Source: Bacteroidales bacterium UBA7569 (GTDB taxonomy: Bacteria; Bacteroidota; Bacteroidia; Bacteroidales; Paludibacteraceae). Taken from it: a DNA stretch of 50,038 bases. The stretch covers positions 1 through 50,038 of the forward strand of contig DLLF01000025.1 in NCBI GenBank assembly GCA_002477945.1, in the 5' to 3' direction. The notes under the pieces are model-generated. The model did no database searches. It saw only the letters and a list, made by a program, of their open reading frames with translations, and was not told the origin of the DNA. The translations under genes and the position numbers were made by a program. Position 1 is the stretch's first letter. Each line of letters opens with the position of its first letter. Of this stretch, positions 9,279-17,442 are shown piece after piece.

Positions 9279-9781
9279 TACGGTTTCAATACAAAATACA
9301 GGCGCACATTATCCTGACTCACATTCTCCACTTGGGCATTGAGTATCTCTACCCTGTCGACCAAATCTCCGCTACAAGTGATACTGTCAATCGTATAATA
9401 AACGAAACAACCACACGCCAAGGATATGAATCGAGGCATATTTTGGTGGTATATACACAAATGTTCTTCGCCGGAGGCATTGACAGAAAGGACATATTCG
9501 GTACACGTGGTATCCACGCGCAAGGGAAGACTCAAAGAAGTCACTTTCTTTTGGTTATTCAACCAAAGAGAGTCCTGCCCCCTACCCCATACACTCAGAC
9601 TATCCAACGCTTCCAAGCGAACCGTATCATTGGAAGCGGAAACTGAATCAACCTGCAGCAGGACAGCAAGCCTTGCCGAATATTCCAAACGGCACTCTTT
9701 GTCAACCGTACAACCCGTCAGCAAGAGGAATACACCACAAACCACAAACAAGCACTTGCCCACTGCCCTCATAACACGCAT
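9278..9781 (-). CDS. DUF6452-like lipoprotein
   Basis: A 167-residue predicted lipoprotein of unknown function. It has a basic n-region, a hydrophobic stretch (CLFVVCGVFLLLTGC) and a lipobox cysteine, then C-R-L-E-Y. The mature part is mostly beta, with conserved-looking blocks such as DSLWLNNQKK and QDNVRLYFVLKP. It matches the DUF6452 type that sits beside DUF6048 genes in Bacteroidales (from memory). Both ends overlap neighbours by one base in TAATG arrangements, so the three genes form a tight operon likely acting in the envelope. Confidence 0.8.
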   Translation of the reverse strand: MRVMRAVGKCLFVVCGVFLLLTGCTVDKECRLEYSARLAVLLQVDSVSASNDTVRLEALDSLSVWGRGQDSLWLNNQKKVTSLSLPLRVDTTCTEYVLSVNASGEEHLCIYHQNMPRFISLACGCFVYYTIDSITCSGDLVDRVEILNAQVENVSQDNVRLYFVLKP

Positions 9782-10293
9782 TACATGATAGTCCGTACTT
9801 CCTCTTTAAGCATTGCCAACGCACGCTGCGTCGGTGTCTCTCCATTCATCGAATATGAAGTGACCAACAACTTCGCCATAGGCATGGCATCATCGGACGC
9901 AGCAAACTGCTGTGCACATGTATTCACAAAACGCAGCATCTCTTCCTTCGCAAAAACGATACTTGCCCATACCTCGTCACCAATATAAATCTGTTGAGAC
10001 AAGTTGTGGTCGAATTCATTGCGAACAATCTGCAGGAGTTGCTGCTGCAACTGCCGGCAGTTGATACCATTGAGATCCAAGCGGAGCAACATACGGCTCG
10101 GGTCAAGGCGTTCCAAATACAACGTAAACCGTTCATACGCCTGTAGCCGCACGGCAGATACCACCTTCTGCGATTGTTTTCGCAACTCAAAGTTGCGGCG
10201 CGCATCTTCGTTCTTCATTTGTTTCTCCGTGGCAAGCCACGATGCCAAGAGCACCACCAACGACGGCAATATATACTTCAAGACTTCCAACAT
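9781..10293 (-). CDS. Conserved membrane-anchored protein (possibly DUF7935)
   Basis: A 170-residue protein of unknown function. An N-terminal transmembrane helix (YILPSLVVLLASWLA) is followed by a basic, mostly helical cytoplasmic region. The block RLQAYERFTLYLERL and the later NEFDHNLSQQIYI look conserved; I recall them from the DUF7935 family of Bacteroidota but cannot verify this. First gene of the operon with the two lipoproteins, with its own promoter at 10323-10354. Its stop overlaps the next start by one base. Confidence 0.75.
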   Translation of the reverse strand: MLEVLKYILPSLVVLLASWLATEKQMKNEDARRNFELRKQSQKVVSAVRLQAYERFTLYLERLDPSRMLLRLDLNGINCRQLQQQLLQIVRNEFDHNLSQQIYIGDEVWASIVFAKEEMLRFVNTCAQQFAASDDAMPMAKLLVTSYSMNGETPTQRALAMLKEEVRTIM

Positions 10294-10322
10294 CAGATTA
10301 TCACTTAAACATTCAACCGAGA

Positions 10323-10354
10323 CAAAGATACAACATACTTTTCATATACTCAAA
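10323..10354 (-). promoter_or_regulatory. Bacteroidota-type promoter for the 10293-8640 operon
   Basis: Read on the minus strand, a TTTG box (10354-10351) is followed after 20 bases by TATCTTTG (10330-10323), matching the TAnnTTTG consensus exactly. The start codon at 10293 lies 29 bases further on. The upstream box abuts the serS terminator hairpin. Confidence 0.75.
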
Positions 10355-10357
10355 AAG

Positions 10358-10391
10358 AAAGGCTCACTTTACGAACATAAAATGAGCCTTT
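10358..10391 (-). terminator. Terminator after serS
   Basis: On the minus strand AAAGGCTCA (10391-10383) pairs with TGAGCCTTT (10366-10358) across a 16-base loop, followed by CTTTTTG. It sits 25 bases beyond the serS stop. Confidence 0.8.
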
Positions 10392-10415
10392 TCCTGACAG
10401 GATACCGTTTTGGGG

Positions 10416-11783
10416 CTATTTAATCCACTCAAAGCCCGTGTACGGGCGCAATGCCTCAGGGATATGAATACCTTCTTCCGTTTGGTTATTCTCCAAGATA
10501 GCAGCCACAATACGGGGCAATGCCAGGGCAGAACCATTCAAAGTATGGCAGAGTGTCACTTTCTTATCATCGGCACGACGATAGCGGCAATGCAGACGGT
10601 TGGCTTGATAGGTATCGAAATTTGAGGTGGACGAAACCTCCAACCAACGGTGTTGCGCTTCGGAATAGACTTCGAAATCATAGCACAATGCTGCCGTGAA
10701 AGACATATCACCACCACACAAGCGCAGGACACGATAGGGAAGTTCCAATTTCTTCAACAGTCCCTCTACATGATCGAGCATCTCATGGTGACTTTTGTCG
10801 CTGTGTTCGGGCGTATCAATGCGTACAATTTCAATCTTACTAAACTCGTGGAGTCGATTAAGACCACGTACATCACGTCCATAGGAGCCTGCTTCACGCC
10901 GGAAGCACTCCGTGTAAGCACAATTCTTGATTGGCAATTCTTTCTCATCAATGATAACATCACGATAGAGATTCGTCACAGGCACTTCGGCAGTAGGAAT
11001 CAGATAGAGGTCGTCCACCTCGCAATGATACATCTGTCCCTCCTTGTCGGGGAGTTGCCCTGTTCCATAGCCGGAAGCAGCATTCACAACCGCAGGCGGC
11101 ATAATCTCAATGTATCCAGCCTTATTTGCTTCCGCCAAGAAGAAATTGATCAGAGCACGCTGCAACTGAGCACCTTTTCCAGTGTAAACAGGAAATCCTG
11201 CGCCCGATATTTTAACGCCCAAATCAAAGTCAATCAGTCCGTATTTCTTGGCAAGTTCCCAATGAGGCAATTTTTCGCTATCCGCAATACGTTCGGCTGC
11301 TATTTGTTCATCCACATCGGAACGCCAATCTTTCAACAAGACCCCATTCTTTTGTTCTATAGCCTCCAACATGGGTTGATTCGGCCAATTACCCATTCGC
11401 ACTGCTAAATTGTCTTCCGCAGATACCCCATTCGGAACGATGTCATAAGGAACATTCGGGATAGTAAGCAAGAGTTGAGTTAGCAGTTCCGACACGGATG
11501 ACATAAGACAATCGTACTGAGCGATACGTTCTTTCAAATCACCAGTTGTTTTTTTCGCAGTTTCCGCCTCCATCGTTTTCCCTTGCGCCAAGAGAGCCCC
11601 GATGGTTTTGGAGATTTTGTTCATTTCTGCGGCTGCAAGGTCTTTCTGCTGTTGCGCCTCCTTGCGTTGCCGGTCCAAAGAAAGGACTTTCTCCACAGCC
11701 TCCTCCGCGCCGGAGAAATGTTTTTTATTCAATCCGGCAATAACGGCGGACTTATTGTCATAGATTTGCTTAAGTGTGAGCAT
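10416..11783 (-). CDS. serS: Seryl-tRNA synthetase
   Basis: A 455-residue class II synthetase that charges tRNA-Ser (and tRNA-Sec where present). The N-terminal coiled-coil arm that grips the long variable arm of tRNA spans roughly residues 1-110, rich in Lys, Gln and Glu. The catalytic core shows class II motif 2 (FRREAGSYGRDVRGLNR) and motif 3 (NGSALALPRIVAAILEN); SSTSNFDTYQANRL is the usual serine-site block. It is slightly longer than the common 420-430 residues, within the range of the family. It is transcribed alone, with a terminator at 10358-10391. Confidence 0.97.
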   Translation of the reverse strand: MLTLKQIYDNKSAVIAGLNKKHFSGAEEAVEKVLSLDRQRKEAQQQKDLAAAEMNKISKTIGALLAQGKTMEAETAKKTTGDLKERIAQYDCLMSSVSELLTQLLLTIPNVPYDIVPNGVSAEDNLAVRMGNWPNQPMLEAIEQKNGVLLKDWRSDVDEQIAAERIADSEKLPHWELAKKYGLIDFDLGVKISGAGFPVYTGKGAQLQRALINFFLAEANKAGYIEIMPPAVVNAASGYGTGQLPDKEGQMYHCEVDDLYLIPTAEVPVTNLYRDVIIDEKELPIKNCAYTECFRREAGSYGRDVRGLNRLHEFSKIEIVRIDTPEHSDKSHHEMLDHVEGLLKKLELPYRVLRLCGGDMSFTAALCYDFEVYSEAQHRWLEVSSTSNFDTYQANRLHCRYRRADDKKVTLCHTLNGSALALPRIVAAILENNQTEEGIHIPEALRPYTGFEWIK

Positions 11784-11815
11784 AATAGAAAGAATTAAGA
11801 GTCTCTAACCCAAAA

Positions 11816-11857
11816 ATCTCCCGTTGCTCGGATGGTTGTCCTACCGCCACGGGAGAT
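11816..11857 (-). terminator. Terminator after rpmA
   Basis: ATCTCCCGT and ACGGGAGAT arms (9 base pairs) flank a 24-base loop. On the minus strand the second arm is followed by TTTTTGGG, so the hairpin would end the rplU-rpmA transcript. Confidence 0.8.
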
Positions 11858-11899
11858 AATAAAAGATTTCTGATATTCAACCAGAGTACACCTATATCG

Positions 11900-12169
11900 T
11901 CAAGCCTCTGCTTGAGCGACAGGCTCTATTGATACATAAGATTTATCATTCTTACGTCTGCGGAACCTAACTATGCCATCTACCAAGGCATACAGCGTAT
12001 GATCGCTGCCCATACCCATATTTTCACCAGGGTAATGAACTGTTCCACGCTGGCGAACGATGATATTGCCTGCTTTTGCAAACTGTCCACCCCAAATTTT
12101 AACGCCTAAGCGTTTGCTTTCTGATTCACGGCCGTTCTTTGAACTACCGACACCTTTCTTATGAGCCAT
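11900..12169 (-). CDS. rpmA: 50S ribosomal protein L27
   Basis: An 89-residue protein of the large subunit, placed near the peptidyl-transferase centre. The start MAHKKGVGSSKNGRESESKRLG is the canonical N-terminus without the cleavable extension seen in Firmicutes. The motif GGQFAKAGNIIVRQRGT is conserved. The gene is 46 bases downstream of rplU, the usual pairing. Confidence 0.97.
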   Translation of the reverse strand: MAHKKGVGSSKNGRESESKRLGVKIWGGQFAKAGNIIVRQRGTVHYPGENMGMGSDHTLYALVDGIVRFRRRKNDKSYVSIEPVAQAEA

Positions 12170-12215
12170 ACTGTCACTATTTTTTCAAAGAGTATGCAGA
12201 CTGATCCGCCCCTCT

Positions 12216-12536
12216 TTAAGCATTAACAATTTGTTTAACCATTACCTTTGTGAAGTCCTGACGATGACCGTTCAGTTTGCGATAACCTTTGCGGCGTTTC
12301 TTATGGAAGACCAAGACCTTCTCGCCACGGACTGAATTATCCAAAACCTCACATACCACTTTTGCTCCGGCAACAACTGGCGCACCAACTTCTACGGCAC
12401 CATCGTTGTCAATCAGCAACACCTTGTCGAACTCCAAAGTAGCACCCACCTCGGCGTTCTCTACACGATGAATGAACAGCCATTTTCCCGCCTCTGCTTT
12501 GAATTGCTGTCCTTGCATTTCTACGATTGCGTACAT
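12216..12536 (-). CDS. rplU: 50S ribosomal protein L21
   Basis: A 106-residue large-subunit protein. It has the standard N-terminus MYAIVEMQGQQFK and the C-terminal motif RRKGYRKLNGHRQDFTKV, which contacts 23S rRNA. The ATG at 12536 is chosen; a TTG two codons upstream is the only alternative. First gene of the rplU-rpmA pair, with a promoter about 100 bases upstream. Confidence 0.97.
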   Translation of the reverse strand: MYAIVEMQGQQFKAEAGKWLFIHRVENAEVGATLEFDKVLLIDNDGAVEVGAPVVAGAKVVCEVLDNSVRGEKVLVFHKKRRKGYRKLNGHRQDFTKVMVKQIVNA

Positions 12537-12632
12537 AAACAATAAATTATCAGTTATATCGGGTAGGCGAGGAAACGCTGCAACCTCAGCAACATTATCC
12601 TACTTTACGGAGCCTAAAACCGAAAAGTCCCG

Positions 12633-12664
12633 CAAAATTACAACAAATGTTCTGTACATACAAG
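12633..12664 (-). promoter_or_regulatory. Promoter of rplU-rpmA
   Basis: On the minus strand CTTG (12664-12661), a 20-base spacer and TAATTTTG (12640-12633) fit the Bacteroidota promoter. A run of T, TTTGCGC and then AACTTG precede it. The same layout and both boxes recur in front of rpsL at 31441-31472. Confidence 0.7.
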
Positions 12665-12808
12665 TTTTGCGCAAAGAAAAAAATGCACTTGTGGATATTA
12701 TCGGTTCGAAGAAAGGCCCAAGATCAACACACTTTCCAAAGAACAGAAATAGATTATATCATTATGCATCTACAAAAAACGCAATGCATAACAGGCATAA
12801 GAACTCGT

Positions 12809-12840
12809 CAAGGAGTCGTTCAGGGGTCGTTCAGGGGTCG
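12809..12840. repeat. Tandem 11-base repeat (CAGGGGTCGTT type)
   Basis: Units CAAGGAGTCGTT, CAGGGGTCGTT and CAGGGGTCG follow one another. The core is the same as in the arrays at 31709, 36805 and 44642, with C for T at the first base. Not CRISPR: there are no spacers. Confidence 0.85.
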
Positions 12841-13090
12841 AAAAAGCAAGGAAATCCTTTACCTATTTCTATAGACAACAACATCAGCCACATACTACTC
12901 AAAAAAGGTATCAAATCTATATCTGCAGCCGCAAAGTGTCTGAATGATTTAGCAAGAATGTTCCATATTGCCCCTGATTAGGAATCAGGTATTCTTTCCT
13001 AATTTCCGTACATACCCATGTATAACAATTTAACAAACAATGTTTTAATTATAAAAGACAAGAACTATGGTATGTCCTATTTACACAAAA

Positions 13091-13121
13091 AATAAGGGTA
13101 TCTCCAAAAGATACCCTTATT
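13091..13121 (-). terminator. Terminator of the ribosomal superoperon
   Basis: A perfect 13-base-pair stem (13091-13103 with 13109-13121) around a 5-base loop begins 22 bases after the rplQ stop. On the minus strand the second arm runs into TTTTTTGTG, a good U-tract. This marks the 3' end of the whole str-S10-spc-alpha transcript. Confidence 0.92.
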
Positions 13122-13143
13122 CATTTCAACCAAGGAGTGAAAA

Positions 13144-13626
13144 TTACTCTGCCTTTGCAGAAGGTTCTTCAACCTCAGCCGAAGCCTCTGCAACCGTCTT
13201 TGCAGCCTTCTTAGCAGAACGGCGTGTGGTTTTCTTAGTCTCTTTCTTTGCGTCCTTCAACATATTTTCGTTGTAGTCAACAAGTTCGATGATACACATC
13301 TCAGCAGCATCACCCAAACGGAAACCCGTACGCAGAATGCGAGTATATCCCCCCGGACGATCTGCAATTTTGGCTGCTACATTACGGAACAACTCAGTTA
13401 CAACTTCTTTCTGTTTGAGTTCAGCAAATACGAGACGGCGATTTGCAGTTGTATCGTCTTTTGCACGCGTCAAGATAGGCTCAATATACATGCGAAGAGC
13501 CTTTGCCTTTGCTGTGGTAGTACTAATACGCTTGTGCATAATCAAAGAACAAGCCATATTGCTCAGCATCGCCCCACGATGAGCAGCCTTTCTACCTAAA
13601 TGATTGAATTTATTATTATGTCTCAT
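13144..13626 (-). CDS. rplQ: 50S ribosomal protein L17
   Basis: A 160-residue large-subunit protein near the exit tunnel. The N-terminus MRHNNKFNHLGRKAAHRGAM is the family signature. The core ends around residue 120, and a Lys/Ala/Glu-rich tail of about 40 residues (KKETKKTTRRSAKKAAK, then acidic) follows, as is common in Bacteroidota. Last gene of the superoperon, 15 bases after rpoA and just before the terminator. Confidence 0.97.
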   Translation of the reverse strand: MRHNNKFNHLGRKAAHRGAMLSNMACSLIMHKRISTTTAKAKALRMYIEPILTRAKDDTTANRRLVFAELKQKEVVTELFRNVAAKIADRPGGYTRILRTGFRLGDAAEMCIIELVDYNENMLKDAKKETKKTTRRSAKKAAKTVAEASAEVEEPSAKAE

Positions 13627-13641
13627 TTTATTAATTCTTTA

Positions 13642-14628
13642 TCAGTTCATATACTTTGAAATATCCATACCGAAAGCGAGATTATTCTTTTCGAGCAACT
13701 CATCCAATTCCGTAAGCGACTTCTTGCCAAAGTTACGGAACTTGAGGAGGTCGGACCGATGATAGGTAACCAATTGCCCCAGGGTATCGACCTCTGCGGC
13801 TTTCAAGCAATTCAAGGCACGAACACTCAAATCCATATCCACCAAACGAGAATTGAGCAATTGACGCATTCTAAGGATTTCCTCATCAAGCGGCGCACCC
13901 GTACCATTTTCGTGCTCCTCCAAGATAATCTTCTCATCAGAGAAAAGCATAAAATGGAATATCAGAATTTTTGCAGCCTCTTTGAGCGCATCCTTGGGAG
14001 AGATACTTCCATCCGTAAGAATTTCAAGAGTCAGTTTCTCATAATCGGTACGTTGCTCAACACGATATTGGTCAATAGCATACCTCACATTTCTGATAGG
14101 AGTATAGATTGAATCCGTTGGCAAGACCCCAATAGGATCATTCGGATTACGATTCTCATCAGCAGGCACATAACCTCTGCCCTTGTTGATATGGATCTCA
14201 AGTTCGAATGATGCAGATTCATCAAGTTCACAAATCACCAAGTCAGAATTGAGAACCTCGAAATGCTGAAGATATTTATTGAATTCACCCGCAAGCAGTT
14301 TAGATATTCCAGAGACAGATATCTTGATTACCTCTGCTTCAGCTTCCGTCTCATCCACCTTGCGAAAACGAACTTGTTTCAGATTGAGGATTATATTGGT
14401 CACATCATCAATTACCCCAGGGATTGTGGCAAATTCATGATCAACTCCACTAATCTTTATACTACAAATTGCGTATCCCTCAAGCGAAGAAATAAGAATT
14501 CGGCGAAGAGCATTACCAATAGTGATACCGTAACCAGGTTCCAAAGGACGAAATTCGAATACGCCTTTCGTTGCAGAGGATTCCAGCATTACGACCTTGT
14601 CCGGTTTTTGAAAATCTAATATTGCCAT
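13642..14628 (-). CDS. rpoA: RNA polymerase subunit alpha
   Basis: A 328-residue subunit that dimerises to seed core RNA polymerase. The N-terminal domain starts with FEFRPLEPGYGITIGNALRR, the assembly signature. The C-terminal domain, which contacts UP elements and activators, has LNCLKAAEVDTLGQLV and NFGKKSLTELDELL near residues 270-315. Length and domains are normal. It lies in the alpha-operon order rpsM-rpsK-rpsD-rpoA-rplQ. Confidence 0.98.
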   Translation of the reverse strand: MAILDFQKPDKVVMLESSATKGVFEFRPLEPGYGITIGNALRRILISSLEGYAICSIKISGVDHEFATIPGVIDDVTNIILNLKQVRFRKVDETEAEAEVIKISVSGISKLLAGEFNKYLQHFEVLNSDLVICELDESASFELEIHINKGRGYVPADENRNPNDPIGVLPTDSIYTPIRNVRYAIDQYRVEQRTDYEKLTLEILTDGSISPKDALKEAAKILIFHFMLFSDEKIILEEHENGTGAPLDEEILRMRQLLNSRLVDMDLSVRALNCLKAAEVDTLGQLVTYHRSDLLKFRNFGKKSLTELDELLEKNNLAFGMDISKYMN

Positions 14629-14638
14629 GAGTTATCGA

Positions 14639-15244
14639 TTATTTAGAGTACAATTCCACGATGAGTTGTTCCTTGATATTCTCGGGTATTTCTTCACGAG
14701 CAGGAACATTCAGATAAGTCCCGAATTTGCCTTGCTCATCCCAATTCAGCCATGAGTATTTGGCATGATTAAAACCAGAAAGGGACTTCTCAATTACCTC
14801 AAGCGATTTACTTCTCTCCCGAACTCCAACGATTTGTCCAGGTTTAACTGAATAAGAAGGAATATTCAAGACTTTTCCGTCAACGACAATATGCCCGTGG
14901 TTTACCAACTGACGAGCAGCAGAACGAGTAGGAGCAATACCTAAACGATAGACGATGTTATCCAACCGAGACTCCAATAATTGAAGAAGGATCTCACCCG
15001 TAATACCCTTGCTTCGCTGAGCACGTTCAAAAAGGATGCGGAACTGGCGTTCCAACACACCATACGTATATTTTGCTTTCTGCTTCTCAGCTAACTGAGT
15101 ACCATACTCAGAGGTTTTTTTACGTCTGTTAACCCCATGTTGCCCAGGAGCATAGTTTCTTTTATTCAAGGCTTTGTCCGGTCCGAAAATAGGTTCACCA
15201 AATCGGCGTGCAATTCGAGATTTAGGTCCAATATATCTTGCCAT
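14639..15244 (-). CDS. rpsD: 30S ribosomal protein S4
   Basis: A 201-residue primary 16S-binding protein that helps start small-subunit assembly. The S4 RNA-binding domain is clear (SRLDNIVYRLGIAPTRSAARQLVNHGHI). The N-terminus MARYIGPKSRIARRFGEPIFG lacks the four-cysteine zinc knuckle of some bacteria. In E. coli S4 autoregulates the alpha operon; whether that holds here is unknown. The gap to rpoA is 10 bases. Confidence 0.97.
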   Translation of the reverse strand: MARYIGPKSRIARRFGEPIFGPDKALNKRNYAPGQHGVNRRKKTSEYGTQLAEKQKAKYTYGVLERQFRILFERAQRSKGITGEILLQLLESRLDNIVYRLGIAPTRSAARQLVNHGHIVVDGKVLNIPSYSVKPGQIVGVRERSKSLEVIEKSLSGFNHAKYSWLNWDEQGKFGTYLNVPAREEIPENIKEQLIVELYSK

Positions 15245-15306
15245 AATTATTCTTGTTTATTTAGTTATTTTATTTACACTAAGTCAATAATATACATTAC
15301 TGACCA

Positions 15307-15696
15307 TTATACGCGGCGACGTTTTGGAGGACGACAGCCATTGTGAGGCAACGGAGTGACGTCAACAATTTCCATTACATCAATACCTGCAGCGACACAA
15401 GCACGAATGGCTGATTCGCGACCATTACCCGGACCTTTAACAAAAGCTTTTACTTTACGCAAACCGAGGTCAAACGCCACTTTTGCGCAGTCTTGTGCAG
15501 CCATCTGAGCAGCATAAGGAGTATTTTTCTTCGATCCACGGAAACCCATCTTTCCTGCAGAAGACCAGGAGATAACTTGACCATCGCCATTTGCAAACGT
15601 AACTATGACGTTATTGAAAGAGGACTGAACATGAAGTTGACCAACACCGTCAACCTTTACAACGCGCTTCTTGGTTGCAACTGTTTTCTTTGCCAT
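15307..15696 (-). CDS. rpsK: 30S ribosomal protein S11
   Basis: A 129-residue protein of the small-subunit platform near the E site. Family motifs include SFNNVIVTFANGDGQVISWSSAG and the C-terminal TPLPHNGCRPPKRRRV. The basic start AKKTVATKKRVVKVDG is usual for Bacteroidota. It lies 79 bases after rpsM and 62 before rpsD. Confidence 0.97.
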   Translation of the reverse strand: MAKKTVATKKRVVKVDGVGQLHVQSSFNNVIVTFANGDGQVISWSSAGKMGFRGSKKNTPYAAQMAAQDCAKVAFDLGLRKVKAFVKGPGNGRESAIRACVAAGIDVMEIVDVTPLPHNGCRPPKRRRV

Positions 15697-15775
15697 AATT
15701 GTTTAATGAATTTAACAGATACATCTGTAATATCTCCAACAATATAGAAACCATACAACATGTATCTAAAAGTTG

Positions 15776-16156
15776 TTACTTCGTCGCTTTTTTCTTATTT
15801 GCAACAGTTTTCTTCTTTCCCTTACGAGTACGCGCATTGTTTTTAGTACTTTGTCCACGTACAGGAAGACCTAAACGATGACGCACACCACGATAACAAC
15901 CAATATCCATCAAACGTTTGATATTCAATTGTGTTTCCGAGCGAAGGTCGCCCTCTACTTTGTAGTTGGCACCAATCACTTCACGAATCTTAGCTGCTTG
16001 GTCGTCTGTCCAATCTTGAACCTTGATGCTTGGGTCTACGCCTGCCTCTGCCAAAATCTTCTTTGCACTACTACGACCTATTCCGTAGATGTAAGTCAAA
16101 CCGACTTCCCCAATCTTGTTTTGAGGTAAATCTACACCGACAATTCTTATAGCCAT
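15776..16156 (-). CDS. rpsM: 30S ribosomal protein S13
   Basis: A 126-residue small-subunit head protein that contacts the large subunit and P-site tRNA. MAIRIVGVDLPQNKIGEVGL and the helix-hairpin-helix YIYGIGRSSAKKIL are conserved; RHRLGLPVRGQSTKNNARTR is the basic C-terminal signature. It comes 40 bases after rpmJ, the usual alpha-operon start. Confidence 0.97.
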   Translation of the reverse strand: MAIRIVGVDLPQNKIGEVGLTYIYGIGRSSAKKILAEAGVDPSIKVQDWTDDQAAKIREVIGANYKVEGDLRSETQLNIKRLMDIGCYRGVRHRLGLPVRGQSTKNNARTRKGKKKTVANKKKATK

Positions 16157-16196
16157 AATGATTTACTTAAGGATGTTAATTACTACGTTCAAGCAA

Positions 16197-16313
16197 TTAT
16201 CCTTGACGTTGCTTAAACTTTGGATTTTTTTTGTTAATTACATACAAGCGTCCTTTCCGACGAACTATTTTACAATCGTCATTACGCTTTTTCACAGATG
16301 CTCTTACTTTCAT
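16197..16313 (-). CDS. rpmJ: 50S ribosomal protein L36, zinc-free type
   Basis: A 38-residue protein, MKVRASVKKRNDDCK at the N-terminus and KNPKFKQRQG at the end. Zinc-binding L36 uses three cysteines and a histidine; here only C14 remains and the His position is replaced (NPKFKQ rather than PRHKQ), so this is the zinc-independent (C-minus) form. It lies between infA and rpsM as expected. Confidence 0.95.
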   Translation of the reverse strand: MKVRASVKKRNDDCKIVRRKGRLYVINKKNPKFKQRQG

Positions 16314-16397
16314 GAGAGTTTTTTTTGTTAAATACAGGTATCGTTACTGACTTGCCAAACAGGAGAGTTAACAAAAATCATACCAACACCATAAAAT

Positions 16398-16616
16398 CTA
16401 TTTATAACGAAAAGAAATTCTTCCCTTAGACAAATCATAGGGTGACATTTCCACCTTGACCTTATCACCTGGAAGGATTTTAATATAATGCATCCGCATT
16501 TTTCCAGAGATATGGGCTGTTATAACATGCCCATTCTCCAACTCTACTCGAAACATTGCATTGGACAATGCCTCGGTTATTGTACCATCTTGTTCTATTG
16601 CAGTCTGCTTTGCCAT
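16398..16616 (-). CDS. infA: Translation initiation factor IF-1
   Basis: A 72-residue OB-fold protein that blocks the A site during initiation. MAKQTAIEQDGTITEALSNAMF, then ENGHVITAHISGKMRMHYI and SPYDLSKGRISFRYK, match the family end to end. It lies between map and rpmJ, 26 and 84 bases away. Confidence 0.97.
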   Translation of the reverse strand: MAKQTAIEQDGTITEALSNAMFRVELENGHVITAHISGKMRMHYIKILPGDKVKVEMSPYDLSKGRISFRYK

Positions 16617-16642
16617 AAAATGATATGAATTAAGAAGAAAGA

Positions 16643-17428
16643 TTAGATGAATCGTTCTTTCAAGACTTGTTGAATATAATCAAACGTGGATAATACATCG
16701 GCCTTTCCATTACGCACTGCCACAGACAACTCATAATGAGCCGCAGGCTTACGATCGGCAGTCCGAGCAGTCCAACCATCGTCCTCAAAAATCAAGTTGC
16801 GACGTCCCATGCATATCATTGGTTCAATTGCTATAACCATGCCCTGCTTAAGAACTATACCATTTCCTTTCCGTCCATAGTTAGGAACCTCCGGCTGTTC
16901 ATGCATATCTCGTCCAATACCATGTCCTACAAACTCACGAACGACAGAGTAACCTCGTTTTTCGCAATAGTTTTGTATTGCAGAACCTATGTCACCGATA
17001 CGATGGCCTGTAACAGCCTGATCAATCCCTTCAAACAAAGACTCCTTAGTAGTTTTCAGGAGCCGATATACATCATCACTAATATTTCCCACAGGAAATG
17101 TATAGGCAGAATCACTATGAAAACCATTCTTCAGTACACAACTATCAATGGAGACGATATCACCATCTTTCAGCACTACTTTATCTGAAGGAATTCCATG
17201 TACAACTTGCTCATTCACAGAGGTACACAGAGTAGCTGGAAAGCCCTCATACCCTAAACAACTTGGAGTACCACCATTGTCGCAAATATACTCATAAGCG
17301 ATCTTATCCAATTGTTTTGTGGTTACTCCCGGGACGATGGCTTTGGCTACTTCAGCCAAAGCCATACCCAAGAGACGGTTACTGTCTCTCAACAACTCTA
17401 TTTCTTCATCTGTTTTGAGAAAGATCAT
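16643..17428 (-). CDS. map: Methionine aminopeptidase, type I
   Basis: A 261-residue metalloprotease that removes the initiator methionine from new proteins. The metal ligands are visible: an Asp in GDIVSIDSCV, a second Asp in FHSDSAYTF, His in GHGIGRDMHEQP, Glu in AIEPM and a last Glu in YELSVAV. There is no N-terminal zinc-finger extension. The gene lies between secY and infA; adk, found here in many other bacteria, is absent. Confidence 0.97.
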   Translation of the reverse strand: MIFLKTDEEIELLRDSNRLLGMALAEVAKAIVPGVTTKQLDKIAYEYICDNGGTPSCLGYEGFPATLCTSVNEQVVHGIPSDKVVLKDGDIVSIDSCVLKNGFHSDSAYTFPVGNISDDVYRLLKTTKESLFEGIDQAVTGHRIGDIGSAIQNYCEKRGYSVVREFVGHGIGRDMHEQPEVPNYGRKGNGIVLKQGMVIAIEPMICMGRRNLIFEDDGWTARTADRKPAAHYELSVAVRNGKADVLSTFDYIQQVLKERFI

Positions 17429-17442
17429 CAGTTCACGGAGTG

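Larger units (their letters stand above)
12537..13090. other. Intergenic region between rplU and the rplQ terminator
   Basis: About 550 bases without a credible gene. It holds the rplU promoter (12633-12664), a three-unit 11-base repeat array (12809-12840) and a small palindrome (CCTGATT AGG AATCAGG at 12973-12989). A plus-strand open frame at 12472-12981 has atypical composition, crosses the repeats and overlaps rplU, so it is not called. Confidence 0.6.

Noticed and set aside
12809..12840. CRISPR array
   Set aside because: Units are 11 bases and directly abut with no unique spacers; no cas gene is present in the window.
12472..12981. 169-codon plus-strand gene beside rplU
   Set aside because: It overlaps rplU and its promoter and crosses a repeat array; composition is not protein-like.
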